This document shows positions 25,806 through 33,743 of a stretch of DNA of 64,000 nucleotides, piece after piece; positions within the stretch are counted from its first letter, which is position 1, and each line of letters opens with the position of its first letter. The position numbers were made by a program, and so were the translations under genes. The notes beneath the pieces were generated by a model. That model made no database searches, was not told the DNA's origin, and worked only from the letters and a program-made list of their open reading frames with translations. This DNA comes from Schlesneria sp. DSM 10557 (lineage in GTDB: Bacteria; Planctomycetota; Planctomycetia; Planctomycetales; Planctomycetaceae), in assembly GCF_041860085.1 (NCBI RefSeq), contig NZ_CP124747.1:2356001-2420000 (forward strand). Reading direction: 5' to 3'.

Positions 25806-26594
25806 ATGCTCAGAATTTTGACCTGCATCGCGATCACTCTGCTGACCAGCCTCAGCCTTGCACAGGAACCCGGTGCAGGCGACGAAACGAATCCTCTGTC
25901 CGAGGAACGTCTGGCCGAACTGGATAACGACTTTCAGAGCCTGCTGGACGAATCGGCAGCCACCATTGCCCGGAACCCTCAGTCCCTCCGAGGGTACTCC
26001 GAACATGGCGACGCGCTGTTCTTCCTTGGACGTTTTAAGGAAGCAGTCGCCGATTACGATCAAATGATCGAACTCGAACCCAAAGAAAAAGCGTCGCACT
26101 GGCGGCGAGGGATCGCGTTGTTTTACGCCGGCCAATTTGAAGACGCCGCCGCCCAGTTCGAAAGTTATCACTCGTTCGACCAGATCGACAGGGAAAATGG
26201 GATCTGGCGGTACCTCTCACAACATCGCGCTCACGGACAGGCGCAAGCCAGAGAAGGGTTGCTGAAGTACCAGAAGGACGATCGGGAACCGTTCCCCGCC
26301 GTGTACAAATTGTTCGCCGGCACGATGACCCCGGAGGAAATTCTCGAGCAGATCAACACGGCAAAAATTTCCAAAACAGAACGCGAAAAACGTCTGTTCT
26401 ATGCCCACCTCTACATCGGCCTGAACCATGCCGTGGAAGGAGAGGAAGAACAGGCCCGAAAGCATCTCGCCCTCGCCACCCGCAACACCTGGGGCCCCAT
26501 CGCCGGTTACGGCCCCCACTACATGTGGCAAGTCGGCCGTCTCCACGAATCCCTGCTGCGCAACAAACAGTCGAAGGACCAACCCCGGAACTAA
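25806..26594 (+). CDS. Exported TPR-repeat protein
   Basis: Protein of 262 residues from the ATG at 25806; a GTG at 25794 would add four. A signal peptide (LRILTCIAITLLTSLSLA followed by QEP) predicts export. Two to three TPR units follow at about 55-130 (SLRGYSEHGDALFFLGRFKEAVADYDQMIELEP, then ASHWRRGIALFYAGQFEDAAAQFESY). The C-terminal half is helical, with YAHLYIGLNHAVEGEEEQARKHLALAT resembling another TPR. The overall shape recalls NlpI-like scaffolds without the lipid Cys. It is probably a periplasmic scaffold with unknown partners. Confidence 0.8.
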   Translation: MLRILTCIAITLLTSLSLAQEPGAGDETNPLSEERLAELDNDFQSLLDESAATIARNPQSLRGYSEHGDALFFLGRFKEAVADYDQMIELEPKEKASHWRRGIALFYAGQFEDAAAQFESYHSFDQIDRENGIWRYLSQHRAHGQAQAREGLLKYQKDDREPFPAVYKLFAGTMTPEEILEQINTAKISKTEREKRLFYAHLYIGLNHAVEGEEEQARKHLALATRNTWGPIAGYGPHYMWQVGRLHESLLRNKQSKDQPRN

Positions 26595-26980
26595 AATCGC
26601 CGCCGCCAAACATGAAACGGTGCCGCTCTCAAGCCCGCAAACGGCCCCATGATCACGGCACCACAGGGAATCGAGGTTTTTTCCGACCACCTGTCCCACC
26701 CGCCTGAGACCATGAAGTCCGTCCAAGCAGAGCGAAGCGATGTTCCACAACGCATTCAAACGACTCACCGACTTCAGCAGACGTATTCGCAAGGCGTATG
26801 ACATCTGGAGCGGAAATTGCCTCCGCGACAGCGAATGGCTTGCGTTAGCGGGGGTGGCCCAGACGTATTTCTTGGGGCGCGGCACACACGAAGTTGATGG
26901 GCAAAAGAAAGTCAGGGTGGCGTGCAAAGGCCTATCGCGCGACGGTGCTCAACTACTTCAGTATCCATGAAAGCACTATC
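26595..26980. other. Gap containing a half REP-2 element and a doubtful short frame
   Basis: A 76-codon frame from the ATG at 26740 to 26970 begins plausibly (FHNAFKRLTDFSRR) but runs through a half copy of the second REP family (GGGGTGGCCCAGACGT at 26851-26866). It could be the broken start of a gene. This is the left edge of the accessory island. Confidence 0.35.
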
Positions 26981-27382
26981 ATGATTTCCTTTCCGCGTTA
27001 TTCCGCTATCGGTACCCAATTAACAGATTTGCTGTTGCTAAGTGTCTTGCGTCATTCCCATCTTAAGCGTGACGATCAGATCCAGGTCACTCGAATTGGC
27101 GGATATTCTGAAAAAATATATGCTCTCGAATTAGAGTTCGAGAATGAGCTCGAGAATTCTAAAATTCCACATACAACGATTGGCACATTGTTAACCCTAC
27201 TAGCAGACAAAACCGAGCTGTTGTTTCTACTAATCTGCGGGGACGATAGAATCTGCTTTGGTCTTTTTGACGGGGACTTCCATTTCGTGCAAGCAAAAGA
27301 TAAAGCGATCGAGCAGAAGATTGCCCGTGACTTTGATTTAGTGACCTTTCTTCTTGATGCACCGGATTTTCAATTTCAATGA
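26981..27382 (+). CDS. Hypothetical protein in accessory island
   Basis: Protein of 133 residues from the ATG at 26981. The frame opens further upstream (ATG at 26897), but that part overlaps repeat-like sequence. It is acidic and soluble, with alternating hydrophobic strands (TTIGTLLTLLADKTELLFLLICGDDRICFGLFDG) that suggest a compact alpha/beta fold. I do not recognise the family. Local base composition is AT-richer than the flanking core genes, in keeping with transfer. It is followed by a REP-2 palindrome. Confidence 0.5.
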   Translation: MISFPRYSAIGTQLTDLLLLSVLRHSHLKRDDQIQVTRIGGYSEKIYALELEFENELENSKIPHTTIGTLLTLLADKTELLFLLICGDDRICFGLFDGDFHFVQAKDKAIEQKIARDFDLVTFLLDAPDFQFQ

Positions 27383-27483
27383 CGGGGGAGAACAATTCGG
27401 TATTGGGAATACAGATCGCGCTGGCACTGCCATGGGCGCTGCCAGCGCGCAAATTTCGCTGGATCAGTGTGATGATTTTCGGA

Positions 27484-27523
27484 GGGGTGGCCCAGAGGTC
27501 GCTTTGGACATCTGGGCCACCCC
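27484..27523. repeat. REP-2 palindrome, copy 1 (complete)
   Basis: GGGGTGGCCCAGA (27484-27496) and TCTGGGCCACCCC (27511-27523) are perfect complements. Inside, GTC/GAC extends the stem around GCTTTG. The reverse complement matches the element at 34721-34760, including the loop CAAAGC. A half copy is at 26851-26866. Confidence 0.75.
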
Positions 27524-27552
27524 GTCATGTTTGATGCATTAGGACCACACAG

Positions 27553-28269
27553 ATGAACTTGAATGGCGTGATGCGTATTCTTGCTCTCTTCCTGATCCTT
27601 GGAACCGTGCGGATACTCGCTCTCCTGGTGCTTCTTGGAATCACGGGACTCACCGTGAACTGGCTGCTTACGCCAGATACACCGCGAGAACCTCGCAGAG
27701 TTTGGATGACATACGAAGATGGCCTCTTGCCGTTGGGCAGGAATCGTTACCTTAGCGCAACTGATCTTCTTCACGGTGGCAGCCAGGGACAGGCAGACAA
27801 GAACGCGTACGCAGCGATCGTCATCTTGTCGACCGACCGCCATCCGTCCATGCCGCGCGTGAAGCAACTCCTTTCATCGTCACTGCAGCAGTGTCGCGAG
27901 CACTATCTCGATGCCTTTCGATTAGGAATACTTCAGGAAAGCAGCTCTCTAAAAAATGTCCATTTGAAACCGCCACCCTACAAGCCGGAGTACCTTGTTT
28001 TCCTGCTGGAGTTCGGACCGACACACCAGCGCCCTGAGAACAAAACCCGCAGCGACTGCTTCGGAACGGTCATCCAGGCGAGGCGTGTTTTTGACGAAAG
28101 CGAGAGTGCAGCATCGATTGCGAACTCGGCGTTGATTACTCCAACTTCAGCAGACCACGAACAGGATGGTGACACGCCCGTCAACCTGAACTGGTCCGAG
28201 AACTTTACGGAAGTTGTCGAATCGTTTGAGAGTCGAACGGGAAAGATTCCGAGCAACAGAACGCAATAA
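27553..28269 (+). CDS. Hypothetical protein with duplicated N-terminal membrane helix
   Basis: Protein of 238 residues. The N-terminal hydrophobic region is built from two tandem units (RILALFLILGTV then RILALLVLLGIT). In the DNA these are adjacent 36-bp units (27574-27609 and 27610-27645) with 25 matching positions. The remainder is soluble, about residues 45-238, and rich in Ser/Glu near the end. I recognise no domain. It is probably anchored by the N-terminal helix with the bulk outside. The gene that follows starts 88 bases later on the same strand. Confidence 0.55.
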   Translation: MNLNGVMRILALFLILGTVRILALLVLLGITGLTVNWLLTPDTPREPRRVWMTYEDGLLPLGRNRYLSATDLLHGGSQGQADKNAYAAIVILSTDRHPSMPRVKQLLSSSLQQCREHYLDAFRLGILQESSSLKNVHLKPPPYKPEYLVFLLEFGPTHQRPENKTRSDCFGTVIQARRVFDESESAASIANSALITPTSADHEQDGDTPVNLNWSENFTEVVESFESRTGKIPSNRTQ

Positions 28270-28356
28270 CCCGATTCGGAATCATGGTCAGTTCCCAATT
28301 AATAGTAATCTTTGAATGCGCCGAAACTGCGCGTACCGACTTGGAGGGGCGCCCTG

Positions 28357-29328
28357 ATGTTGAAGTTCCTTTGGAGCAGGACTATTGTCGGCAATATTGC
28401 TTTTGTCACGGAGGACTCAGTCGTCACCTGCCCCGATGGGAAAGGGGGTGTGTGGGCACGATATCGCCGCGATGATGGCGCTCTCATTTGGTGGAGGTGG
28501 CATTATCGCGGAGGACAGTTCCAATTCGTGACAGACGAGGTGATCATTTCCTCTTTCTTCGCGAGTGCTGGAATTTATGCAACGGATTTTCGAACGGGAA
28601 AGCGGTTGTGGTCACGCTTGGGTTACACCTTTAATCTGCTCCTGAAACTGTGCGATCTGCTGCCAGTCAACAATGAAGGTGACTTTCCATTGTGCGAGTA
28701 TCAGGGGTGTGTCTTGACACAGGATGGTGCCCTTCTTGATCCGCGGACGGGTCGGGTAAATCGGCGATGCAAAATCGAGATTGGTGACCATGTACCTAGC
28801 GAGAATGGTGTTGATACATTGCTCAAGACAAACTCAGATCTGCAGGCACGAATCGACGGTCAGCCATGGCGAATCAGACAGTGCTGTGGTTTCCAGTACT
28901 ATGGAACGCTAACAGCTGAATTGATATTCGATGCATCAATTCTAAAACATACTGAACTCAGATTGAATCGCATTCAAGCGACTCTGCAAGAACGCAGAAT
29001 GACGATCGCGGGCTTTGCTGACGATTGGTCGGTGCGGCTTATCAAGGGAATGCTGATCTTCGTCGCTCGCGACCTGCACCCGGATCCCACTCACCAACAC
29101 GATTGTGGAGACATGGAACATGGATGCTTGAATGTCCGTCACAGGTTAATGGTGCTGAGAGACTGTGATCTCTCCCTTGAGTATAGTGAAGAGCTGGGGA
29201 ACTATGCATACGGGCGCCCTATCTGGAGCAATGGAGGTCTCGTTGGCATCAGCCTGATGACACGGAATCAGTATCGATACTCGCTGCGCGGCGCCAATCT
29301 GCTCAGAGTTTATGCATTTAACACATAA
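28357..29328 (+). CDS. Hypothetical protein with PQQ/quinoprotein-like propeller character
   Basis: Protein of 323 residues from the ATG at 28357, which has GGAGG nine bases ahead; a TTG at 28312 is in frame. Its first half has propeller-like strands of the PQQ-repeat kind (GGVWARYRRDDGALIWWRW, then GIYATDFRTGKRLWSRLGY). The second half repeats shorter strand pairs (SVRLIKGMLIFVARDL, GLVGISLMTRN). No signal peptide is evident, and the Cys content is high (CCGF, CEYQGC, CGDMEHGC). It could be a degenerate beta-propeller. It ends six bases before the left inverted repeat of the IS element. Confidence 0.5.
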   Translation: MLKFLWSRTIVGNIAFVTEDSVVTCPDGKGGVWARYRRDDGALIWWRWHYRGGQFQFVTDEVIISSFFASAGIYATDFRTGKRLWSRLGYTFNLLLKLCDLLPVNNEGDFPLCEYQGCVLTQDGALLDPRTGRVNRRCKIEIGDHVPSENGVDTLLKTNSDLQARIDGQPWRIRQCCGFQYYGTLTAELIFDASILKHTELRLNRIQATLQERRMTIAGFADDWSVRLIKGMLIFVARDLHPDPTHQHDCGDMEHGCLNVRHRLMVLRDCDLSLEYSEELGNYAYGRPIWSNGGLVGISLMTRNQYRYSLRGANLLRVYAFNT

Positions 29329-29343
29329 AGATTAGAAGCAGTT

Positions 29344-29742
29344 TCAAAACCGGTTCAAGCATATCATTAGGCAGGCGAGGTGGAAAAAACCTTCGAAGAG
29401 ATGTGGGTAGTATTCATGCCGGACAAGAAGTCTTCTTTGATAGCCTAGCCAACTGATCGTGCGTTCCACTTTCCAGCGACTCGCATATCGCCTCAGGCTT
29501 CGCCCGTCTTGTCGAGACGGCTTCTTCCGGCCTTTTCGGTGGGGTGTGATTTGCTCGATACCTCGCAGTTGGAGTGTGTCACGAACCCAATCCGCATCGG
29601 CCGCCTTATCGTACAGCAGCCTCTCTGGTCTCTGGCCAGCAACTTGAATGTCGACCAGCGTCTCGATCGTGTTGACTTCGGCGACCTGTGCAGAAATGGT
29701 GAACCCCGAGATGGGGACGCCGTTACCATCCGTCATCAGCAT
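29344..29742 (-). CDS. IS427-type transposase, C-terminal frame (orfB)
   Basis: Frame of 132 codons that follows orfA in the -1 phase. It encodes the back of the DDE transposase: LLYDKAADAD holds the second Asp, and RRYASRWKVERTISW holds the Glu in the typical IS5-family R-x-VER-x-x-x-W context. Its ATG at 29742 is internal to the conserved run GKGTKLMLMTDGNG, which is open upstream without a stop as far as the slippery site. The functional product is therefore the orfA-orfB fusion rather than this frame alone. Confidence 0.88.
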   Translation of the reverse strand: MLMTDGNGVPISGFTISAQVAEVNTIETLVDIQVAGQRPERLLYDKAADADWVRDTLQLRGIEQITPHRKGRKKPSRQDGRSLRRYASRWKVERTISWLGYQRRLLVRHEYYPHLFEGFFHLACLMICLNRF

Positions 29743-30182
29743 GAGTTTCGTTCCTTTGCCTTTCTTGGTCCTGCCAACCTCGGCGCCCCCTTTTTTGCAG
29801 GCGAAAAGGTGCCATCACCCATTGCCTGCGACCAGTTCAGCCGCTTCTGTCGATCAAGGGACTTCAGGAGACGCTCCCACGTTTTGACCATGATTCCTCT
29901 TTCCGTCCACTCCTTGAGCCTTCGCCAGCATGTTGCAGGAGAGGGGTATCGCTCTGGTAAATCTTGCCATCGTCCTCCGCTCTTCAGGACCCACAGAATT
30001 CCCTCCAGACACGGTCGAGGCTCGACTCGTGGTCGGCCTCCCAGTGGGGATGGAAGAGGGTTCGCAAACAGATCTTTGATGGAATTCCACTGGGCATCAT
30101 CGAGAAATGGCTTTGGGACCGTCCTGGACCCTGTCGTATTCGGCCGCCGTCGTTGGGGCCACATGGACAGGGTAATTCGCAT
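29736..30182 (-). CDS. IS427-type transposase, N-terminal frame (orfA)
   Basis: Frame of 148 codons containing the IS5-family helix-turn-helix (LDDAQWNSIKDLF) and the well-conserved GGRPRVEPRPCLEGILWVLKSGGRWQDLP, then CWRRLKEW. The first catalytic Asp is in GDGTFSPAKKG. The last 20 or so codons after AKKG diverge from the family and stop at 29736, while the -1 frame continues the family sequence (GGAEVGRTKKGKGTKL). Alone it would make an N-terminal fragment, which in IS427-like elements may act as a regulator. Confidence 0.88.
   Translation of the reverse strand: MRITLSMWPQRRRPNTTGSRTVPKPFLDDAQWNSIKDLFANPLPSPLGGRPRVEPRPCLEGILWVLKSGGRWQDLPERYPSPATCWRRLKEWTERGIMVKTWERLLKSLDRQKRLNWSQAMGDGTFSPAKKGAPRLAGPRKAKERNSC
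29790..29796 (-). promoter_or_regulatory. Programmed -1 frameshift site A AAA AAG
   Basis: On the minus strand the orfA codons GCA AAA AAG contain the classical heptamer A AAA AAG, followed by a G-run. A slip by one base puts the ribosome in the frame whose product (GGAEVGRTKK) continues the transposase. The fusion from 30182 to 29344 is about 279 residues, right for IS5-family transposases. Confidence 0.8.
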
Positions 30183-30330
30183 GTAAGGGACTCCTTTCTC
30201 CCTTATCGGTATGCAAATTGCCTGCCAGAGTAATTATTGCAAAAATAGGGTTTTGAAACTGCTTCTAGTTCTTGCAATAATAAGTTTTTTGAAATGCATC
30301 TACACTTCGCGTTATAGAGGTGAGACCATA

Positions 30331-30990
30331 ATGGCGATCAACTTAAGAACAATGACAAAAAAAGAGCTGCGTCCGTATCTTCAAGCGTATAGACGACTCT
30401 TCGAAGGATGGACCGAAGTGGGAGGGGAAGGCTTCTTAAGAATCTCGGGGCCGATTGCACAGCAAGTTTGGTTCGAGCGGCTGTCAGGTGGAGCTTACAG
30501 ACCTGCCACGGCGGTATCTGTTTTGGTCGCGAAACATTCAGGTATGCTGTTCAGCTTTCTTGACTATCCATTGAGAGAAGTGTTTCCCCGTGATCACGAT
30601 TCGAAATTTGAAAGAGTTTGTAAAGCGATGCGGGAACAGTTTGTCCCTTCAATTGCTTCTCCACTGAACGCGATCGAAGTTTGTCACTTTTGTGAAAAGT
30701 CTGCTATTGAGACAATTCCGGATGCGCACACACTTGTTGCACTAAATGCCTACTTAGGCAGATTAGCTTCGGCACAAAAGTTTCTAGATATATTCAGACG
30801 ACTTACGCACAACGGAAAGGACTTGCCCGATTATTTCGAAGAACGATTTCGGGCCGTAAACGCAATTCACGAGGCTCTTCAGAGGGGGAACGTGAAGGAA
30901 GTTCTTGACGAAGTTCGGCATTCGGAACAATGCCGCCTTTTGAAAGACGCTCGTCAACCACCAATTCCCAGAGGCATTGATAAATGCTGA
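30331..30990 (+). CDS. Hypothetical protein in accessory island
   Basis: Protein of 219 residues from the ATG at 30331, preceded by AGAGGTGAG. The frame extends to 30211, but the extra codons run through the end of the IS. It is mostly helical, with a Cys pair near the middle (VCHFCEKS) and repeated Glu/Lys helices (FLDIFRRLTHNGKDLPDYFEERF). No signal peptide or membrane helix. I do not recognise the family. The IS lies 65 bases upstream, so the native promoter may have been displaced or replaced. Confidence 0.5.
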   Translation: MAINLRTMTKKELRPYLQAYRRLFEGWTEVGGEGFLRISGPIAQQVWFERLSGGAYRPATAVSVLVAKHSGMLFSFLDYPLREVFPRDHDSKFERVCKAMREQFVPSIASPLNAIEVCHFCEKSAIETIPDAHTLVALNAYLGRLASAQKFLDIFRRLTHNGKDLPDYFEERFRAVNAIHEALQRGNVKEVLDEVRHSEQCRLLKDARQPPIPRGIDKC

Positions 30991-31074
30991 AAGGAGCATG
31001 TTTTCAGCTGCGCCGTTTATGAGGATTCGCTTGGGACAGTTGCAAGCTCTGATCCACAATCAGCCAGGTGTCGA

Positions 31075-31314
31075 TTGATTTACCGAACCATCTGGCAGGC
31101 ACGCGACTACGGATTCCACATTAGGTCGCAGGCCAAGGTGGAAGAAAAACGGGACGACAGGCACATGAATCCCGTTCGGCCCGGGTTGGTGGAACCAGCC
31201 AGGGACTGGCCGTGGAGTTCGGATCACTGGTACCTTGAAAAGAAATCTGTTGGTATACCGATTCGGTGGCCGCCTGGTTTGGAAGCGGATGATGAATTCA
31301 CCACGGATCTGTAA
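31075..31314 (+). pseudogene. RAYT transposase remnant, copy A (C-terminal third)
   Basis: About 80 codons matching the end of a REP-associated tyrosine transposase: WQARDYGFHI, AKVEEKRDDRHMNPVRPGLVE, then SVGIPIRWPPGLEADDEFTTDL. The last 60 codons match the copy at 32704-33252 closely. This copy keeps a Tyr (ARDYGF) where copy B has Cys. The 5' two thirds are absent and homology stops near 31065. It is followed by a REP-1 palindrome. Confidence 0.75.
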
Positions 31315-31352
31315 TGGCCAGCCGACGAGATTGCATCTTGTGCCTCCGGCAC

Positions 31353-31384
31353 CCGACCGCCCTCAACAGGCGGTCGAGCCACCC
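31353..31384. repeat. REP-1 palindrome after RAYT copy A
   Basis: CCGACCGC pairs with GCGGTCG across CCTCAACAG, and GAGCCACCC follows. It is nearly identical to 33291-33322. Confidence 0.7.
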
Positions 31385-31485
31385 AGCGCTGTCCGATGTT
31401 TCTTACCGCCTCAATAGCACCATTTCGAAAGCATTCCTCACGACATATGACTTCAGAACGTCGGTATTCATACTGAGGTAGATCT

Positions 31486-32409
31486 ATGCAATTCATGGTG
31501 ACTGCCGTGAGACAGAAATGTGGCGGCTTACGTTTACTGATATGCGTAATTTCAATGTCTGTGATGTCGTGTGCGAGTAACACGACTCATCCGACAGAAC
31601 CGAGCGACGACACTACACCTCGAGGTATACGGTCATCCCCTGAGATTGTGATGCAATGTGATAGTGATGAAGCATTCCTTGCGATATTACGTAGCCCTGA
31701 AGCAACCGCTGTAACTCTCAATGAGCGGAGTCCACTGTCGGTTTCAATCCGAATGGCTCGATACTGGAACCACGTCCGAATCGCCGACGAAGCAAGTCGT
31801 GAGATGATGGCCTTTAAATTCGTCGGATTCGTCGAAGGAATAAGTAGCATCCAAGTGCCTGATTGGTGGATAGAGCGTATACGAACAGTTTATGTCGCAG
31901 AGGATAACACACGTTTTCCAGTGAGCGTGGACGACTCATGGTTTAAGGTGGTAAACCGCAGCCTTCGATTTGTAGGAGAGGGGCATCCATCACTTGATGG
32001 AAATGGCGATCTCATGATAGAGAATAGTAATGGCACCTGTAATGTATCCCTTAAAGAGAAGTATGCACCTTGGCCGTCGATGCGGAGAATTTCGTTCGCC
32101 TGCGGTAGTGATTATGTTGTCAGCTGTAGTTTTGGACCAATGTTGGCGCAGAATACAGTTTTGTCACATGATCGCAAGGATGGAAGGTTAAGATGGAGCG
32201 CTGCGGTGTGGGCCTCCCCTTTATGGCACGCTCTCGGAGGTCAGGTTCCGATGGAAGATCATCGACTCGAAGTATCTATCCAGAAAGGAAGGGTTCTGGT
32301 TTTTGGTGCGTGCATAGATGCCGTATACTGCGAAGGATTCTCTGAAAAGGATGGGCTCCCGTTGTTCAGATTCTGCAGTAACCTACAGGAGAAGCAGAGA
32401 AGCGATTAG
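31486..32409 (+). CDS. Predicted lipoprotein, possibly truncated by an IS end
   Basis: Protein of 307 residues with GAGGTAG ahead of the ATG. Residues 17-29 are hydrophobic and end in SVMSC, a fair lipobox with Cys near 29, so export and lipidation are likely. Toward the end, DRKDGRLRWSAAVW and GRVLVFGACIDAVYCEG have the rhythm of PQQ-type propeller blades. The TAG stop at 32407-32409 is formed by the flanking TA plus the first base of a decayed IS end, so the original protein probably continued further. Family not recognised. Confidence 0.55.
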   Translation: MQFMVTAVRQKCGGLRLLICVISMSVMSCASNTTHPTEPSDDTTPRGIRSSPEIVMQCDSDEAFLAILRSPEATAVTLNERSPLSVSIRMARYWNHVRIADEASREMMAFKFVGFVEGISSIQVPDWWIERIRTVYVAEDNTRFPVSVDDSWFKVVNRSLRFVGEGHPSLDGNGDLMIENSNGTCNVSLKEKYAPWPSMRRISFACGSDYVVSCSFGPMLAQNTVLSHDRKDGRLRWSAAVWASPLWHALGGQVPMEDHRLEVSIQKGRVLVFGACIDAVYCEGFSEKDGLPLFRFCSNLQEKQRSD

Positions 32410-32525
32410 AAGCAGCTCCAAGACCGGCTTAAGCATATCATCACACAAGCGAGGTGTAAAAGCCCCTCGAAGAGCTTGTGTAGTATTTATATTTGCCAAT
32501 ATGTCTTCTCGTATAGCTTAACAGC
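32407..32525. mobile_element. Decayed end of an IS427-like element
   Basis: About 118 bases that align over their length with the left end of the complete IS (from 29333): TAGAAGCAG, then AAGCATATCAT, GCGAGGTG, TCGAAGAG and GTCTTCT recur in the same order. It is diverged, and the right part of the element is missing. Its 5' edge creates the stop codon of the lipoprotein gene. Confidence 0.7.
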
Positions 32526-32595
32526 CTATTGAATAACCCCTGCATTGGGAGTTTGCAGCGATCAATGCCGGCGATTGAGAATCGTCCCTGGCGCA

Positions 32596-32633
32596 GGGTG
32601 GCCCGACCGCCTGTTCAGGGCGTTTGGGTCGCG
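32596..32633. repeat. REP-1 palindrome 5' of RAYT copy B
   Basis: GGGTGGCCCGACCGCC, then TGTTCA, then GGGCG-TTTGGGTCGC. It is the inverted counterpart of the REP at 33291-33322. The same block precedes copy C at 34411-34446. Confidence 0.72.
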
Positions 32634-32703
32634 GAGCGACATGATGTGACGCCATGAGCGTTCCCTTTTTGGGATCACCGCACGCAGTTTCCTTCTGTCT
32701 ACC

Positions 32704-33252
32704 ATGGTTGAAAGACGCGTTTACGACATTGAGAAGCGGATCGACTTCGTGAGGTTCTCGTGCGACAAGAGGCGCAAGCATGTACAGCATGATCAAGCGA
32801 AGAAAATCATCATTGGCAACATGAGCAGTCGACGGGCACAGCATCAGGGGCTTTGCCTGGGATTCGTGATCATGCCGGATCACGTTCATGTTCTCATCTG
32901 GTTCCCGGAAACGTAGCGATTGAGTCCATTCACGAGCAAGTGTAAGGAACTGACTTCGAAATCATTACAAACCGTCTTGCCCCAGCATTTCCAGGACGAC
33001 TGGTCCCAGATTGACTCCACCGAACCAAGCTGGCAGGCATGCGACTGCGGATTCAACAATGGGTCGCGGGCCAAGGTGGAAGAAAAGCTGGACTCAATGC
33101 ACATGAATCCCGTTCGGGCCGGGTTGTTGGAACAAGCCAGGGACAGGCCGTGGAGTTCGGCTCGCTGGTACTTTGAACAGAAATCTGTTGGTTCACCGAT
33201 TCGGTGGCCGCCTGGTTTGGAAGCGGATGATGAATTCACCACGGATCTGTAG
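32704..33252 (+). pseudogene. REP-associated tyrosine transposase (RAYT), copy B, interrupted by an in-frame TAG
   Basis: A single reading frame covers the family from the ATG at 32704 (VERRVYDIEKR, FVRFSCDKRRKH) through the HUH motif MPDHVHVLIWFPE, and on to MHMNPVRAGLLEQARDRPWSSARWYFEQKSVG by 33252. It is broken only by TAG at 32914-32916, just after FPET, where relatives have Gly. The Tyr expected in the WQARDYGF region is Cys here (WQACDCGF), probably a TAC to TGC change. Both changes predict an inactive enzyme unless the codon is read through. The gene sits between inverted REP-1 palindromes, the classic REP-RAYT-REP arrangement. RAYTs are single-strand DNA transposases thought to move or process REPs. 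Confidence 0.82.
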
Positions 33253-33290
33253 TGGGCAGCCGACGATATTGCACCTTGTGCCTCCGGCAC

Positions 33291-33322
33291 CCGACCGCCC
33301 TCAACAGGCGGTCGGGCCACCC
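33291..33322. repeat. REP-1 palindrome 3' of RAYT copy B
   Basis: CCGACCGCC (33291-33299) and GGCGGTCGG (33307-33315) form a perfect 9-bp stem over CTCAACA. GCCACCC follows. Confidence 0.75.
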
Positions 33323-33359
33323 AGCGAACGTGGTTACAATAGAAAACTGAGGGAATGCA

Positions 33360-33743
33360 ATGGAGGAATCGCTCAATAGAACCAGTCTATATGAACCGAT
33401 TCAAGGATATAGCATAACCATGATATGTGCACATGCGCTATCATACAAAGAAGACAACGGATTCCGTGTAGAAATTCTAGCTGATTTGATGAGTAGGCCA
33501 GTTGATATCGACTTCGGCAGGTTCGAATTTAAGCATCCCGAGATCGGAAAGAGGCATCGAGAGAGAATCTTGCAACGCATTCGCGAGTGTATGGCCTATT
33601 GGAAATTGCCGATAGAGATCGCTTTTATAAACCCGATGGAGTTGCTGGACGGAACTATTGCGCACTATTACCGCAGATCAGATGAGGAAATCGCTGCTTT
33701 CAGAACAATACATCTAGTGGAGCACCTATATGACACGGACTAA
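33360..33743 (+). CDS. Hypothetical protein, first of a coupled pair
   Basis: Protein of 127 residues with GAGGG about seven bases ahead of the ATG. It is soluble and mixed alpha/beta, with a basic helical stretch (KHPEIGKRHRERILQRIRECM). No family recognised. Its 3' end overlaps the next gene by 14 bases in a different frame, so the two are probably cotranslated. Size and pairing would suit a two-gene accessory module, but nothing identifies its role. Confidence 0.55.
   Translation: MEESLNRTSLYEPIQGYSITMICAHALSYKEDNGFRVEILADLMSRPVDIDFGRFEFKHPEIGKRHRERILQRIRECMAYWKLPIEIAFINPMELLDGTIAHYYRRSDEEIAAFRTIHLVEHLYDTD

Larger units (their letters stand above)
29335..30265 (-). mobile_element. IS5-family (IS427-like) insertion sequence, complete
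   Basis: A 931-bp element with perfect 16-bp terminal inverted repeats: GAAGCAGTTTCAAAAC at 29335-29350 and its complement at 30250-30265. It is flanked by TA on both sides (29333-29334 and 30266-30267), matching a 2-base target duplication. It carries two overlapping transposase frames joined by a frameshift site. It inserted between the gene ending at 29328 and the gene starting at 30331. Confidence 0.9.
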
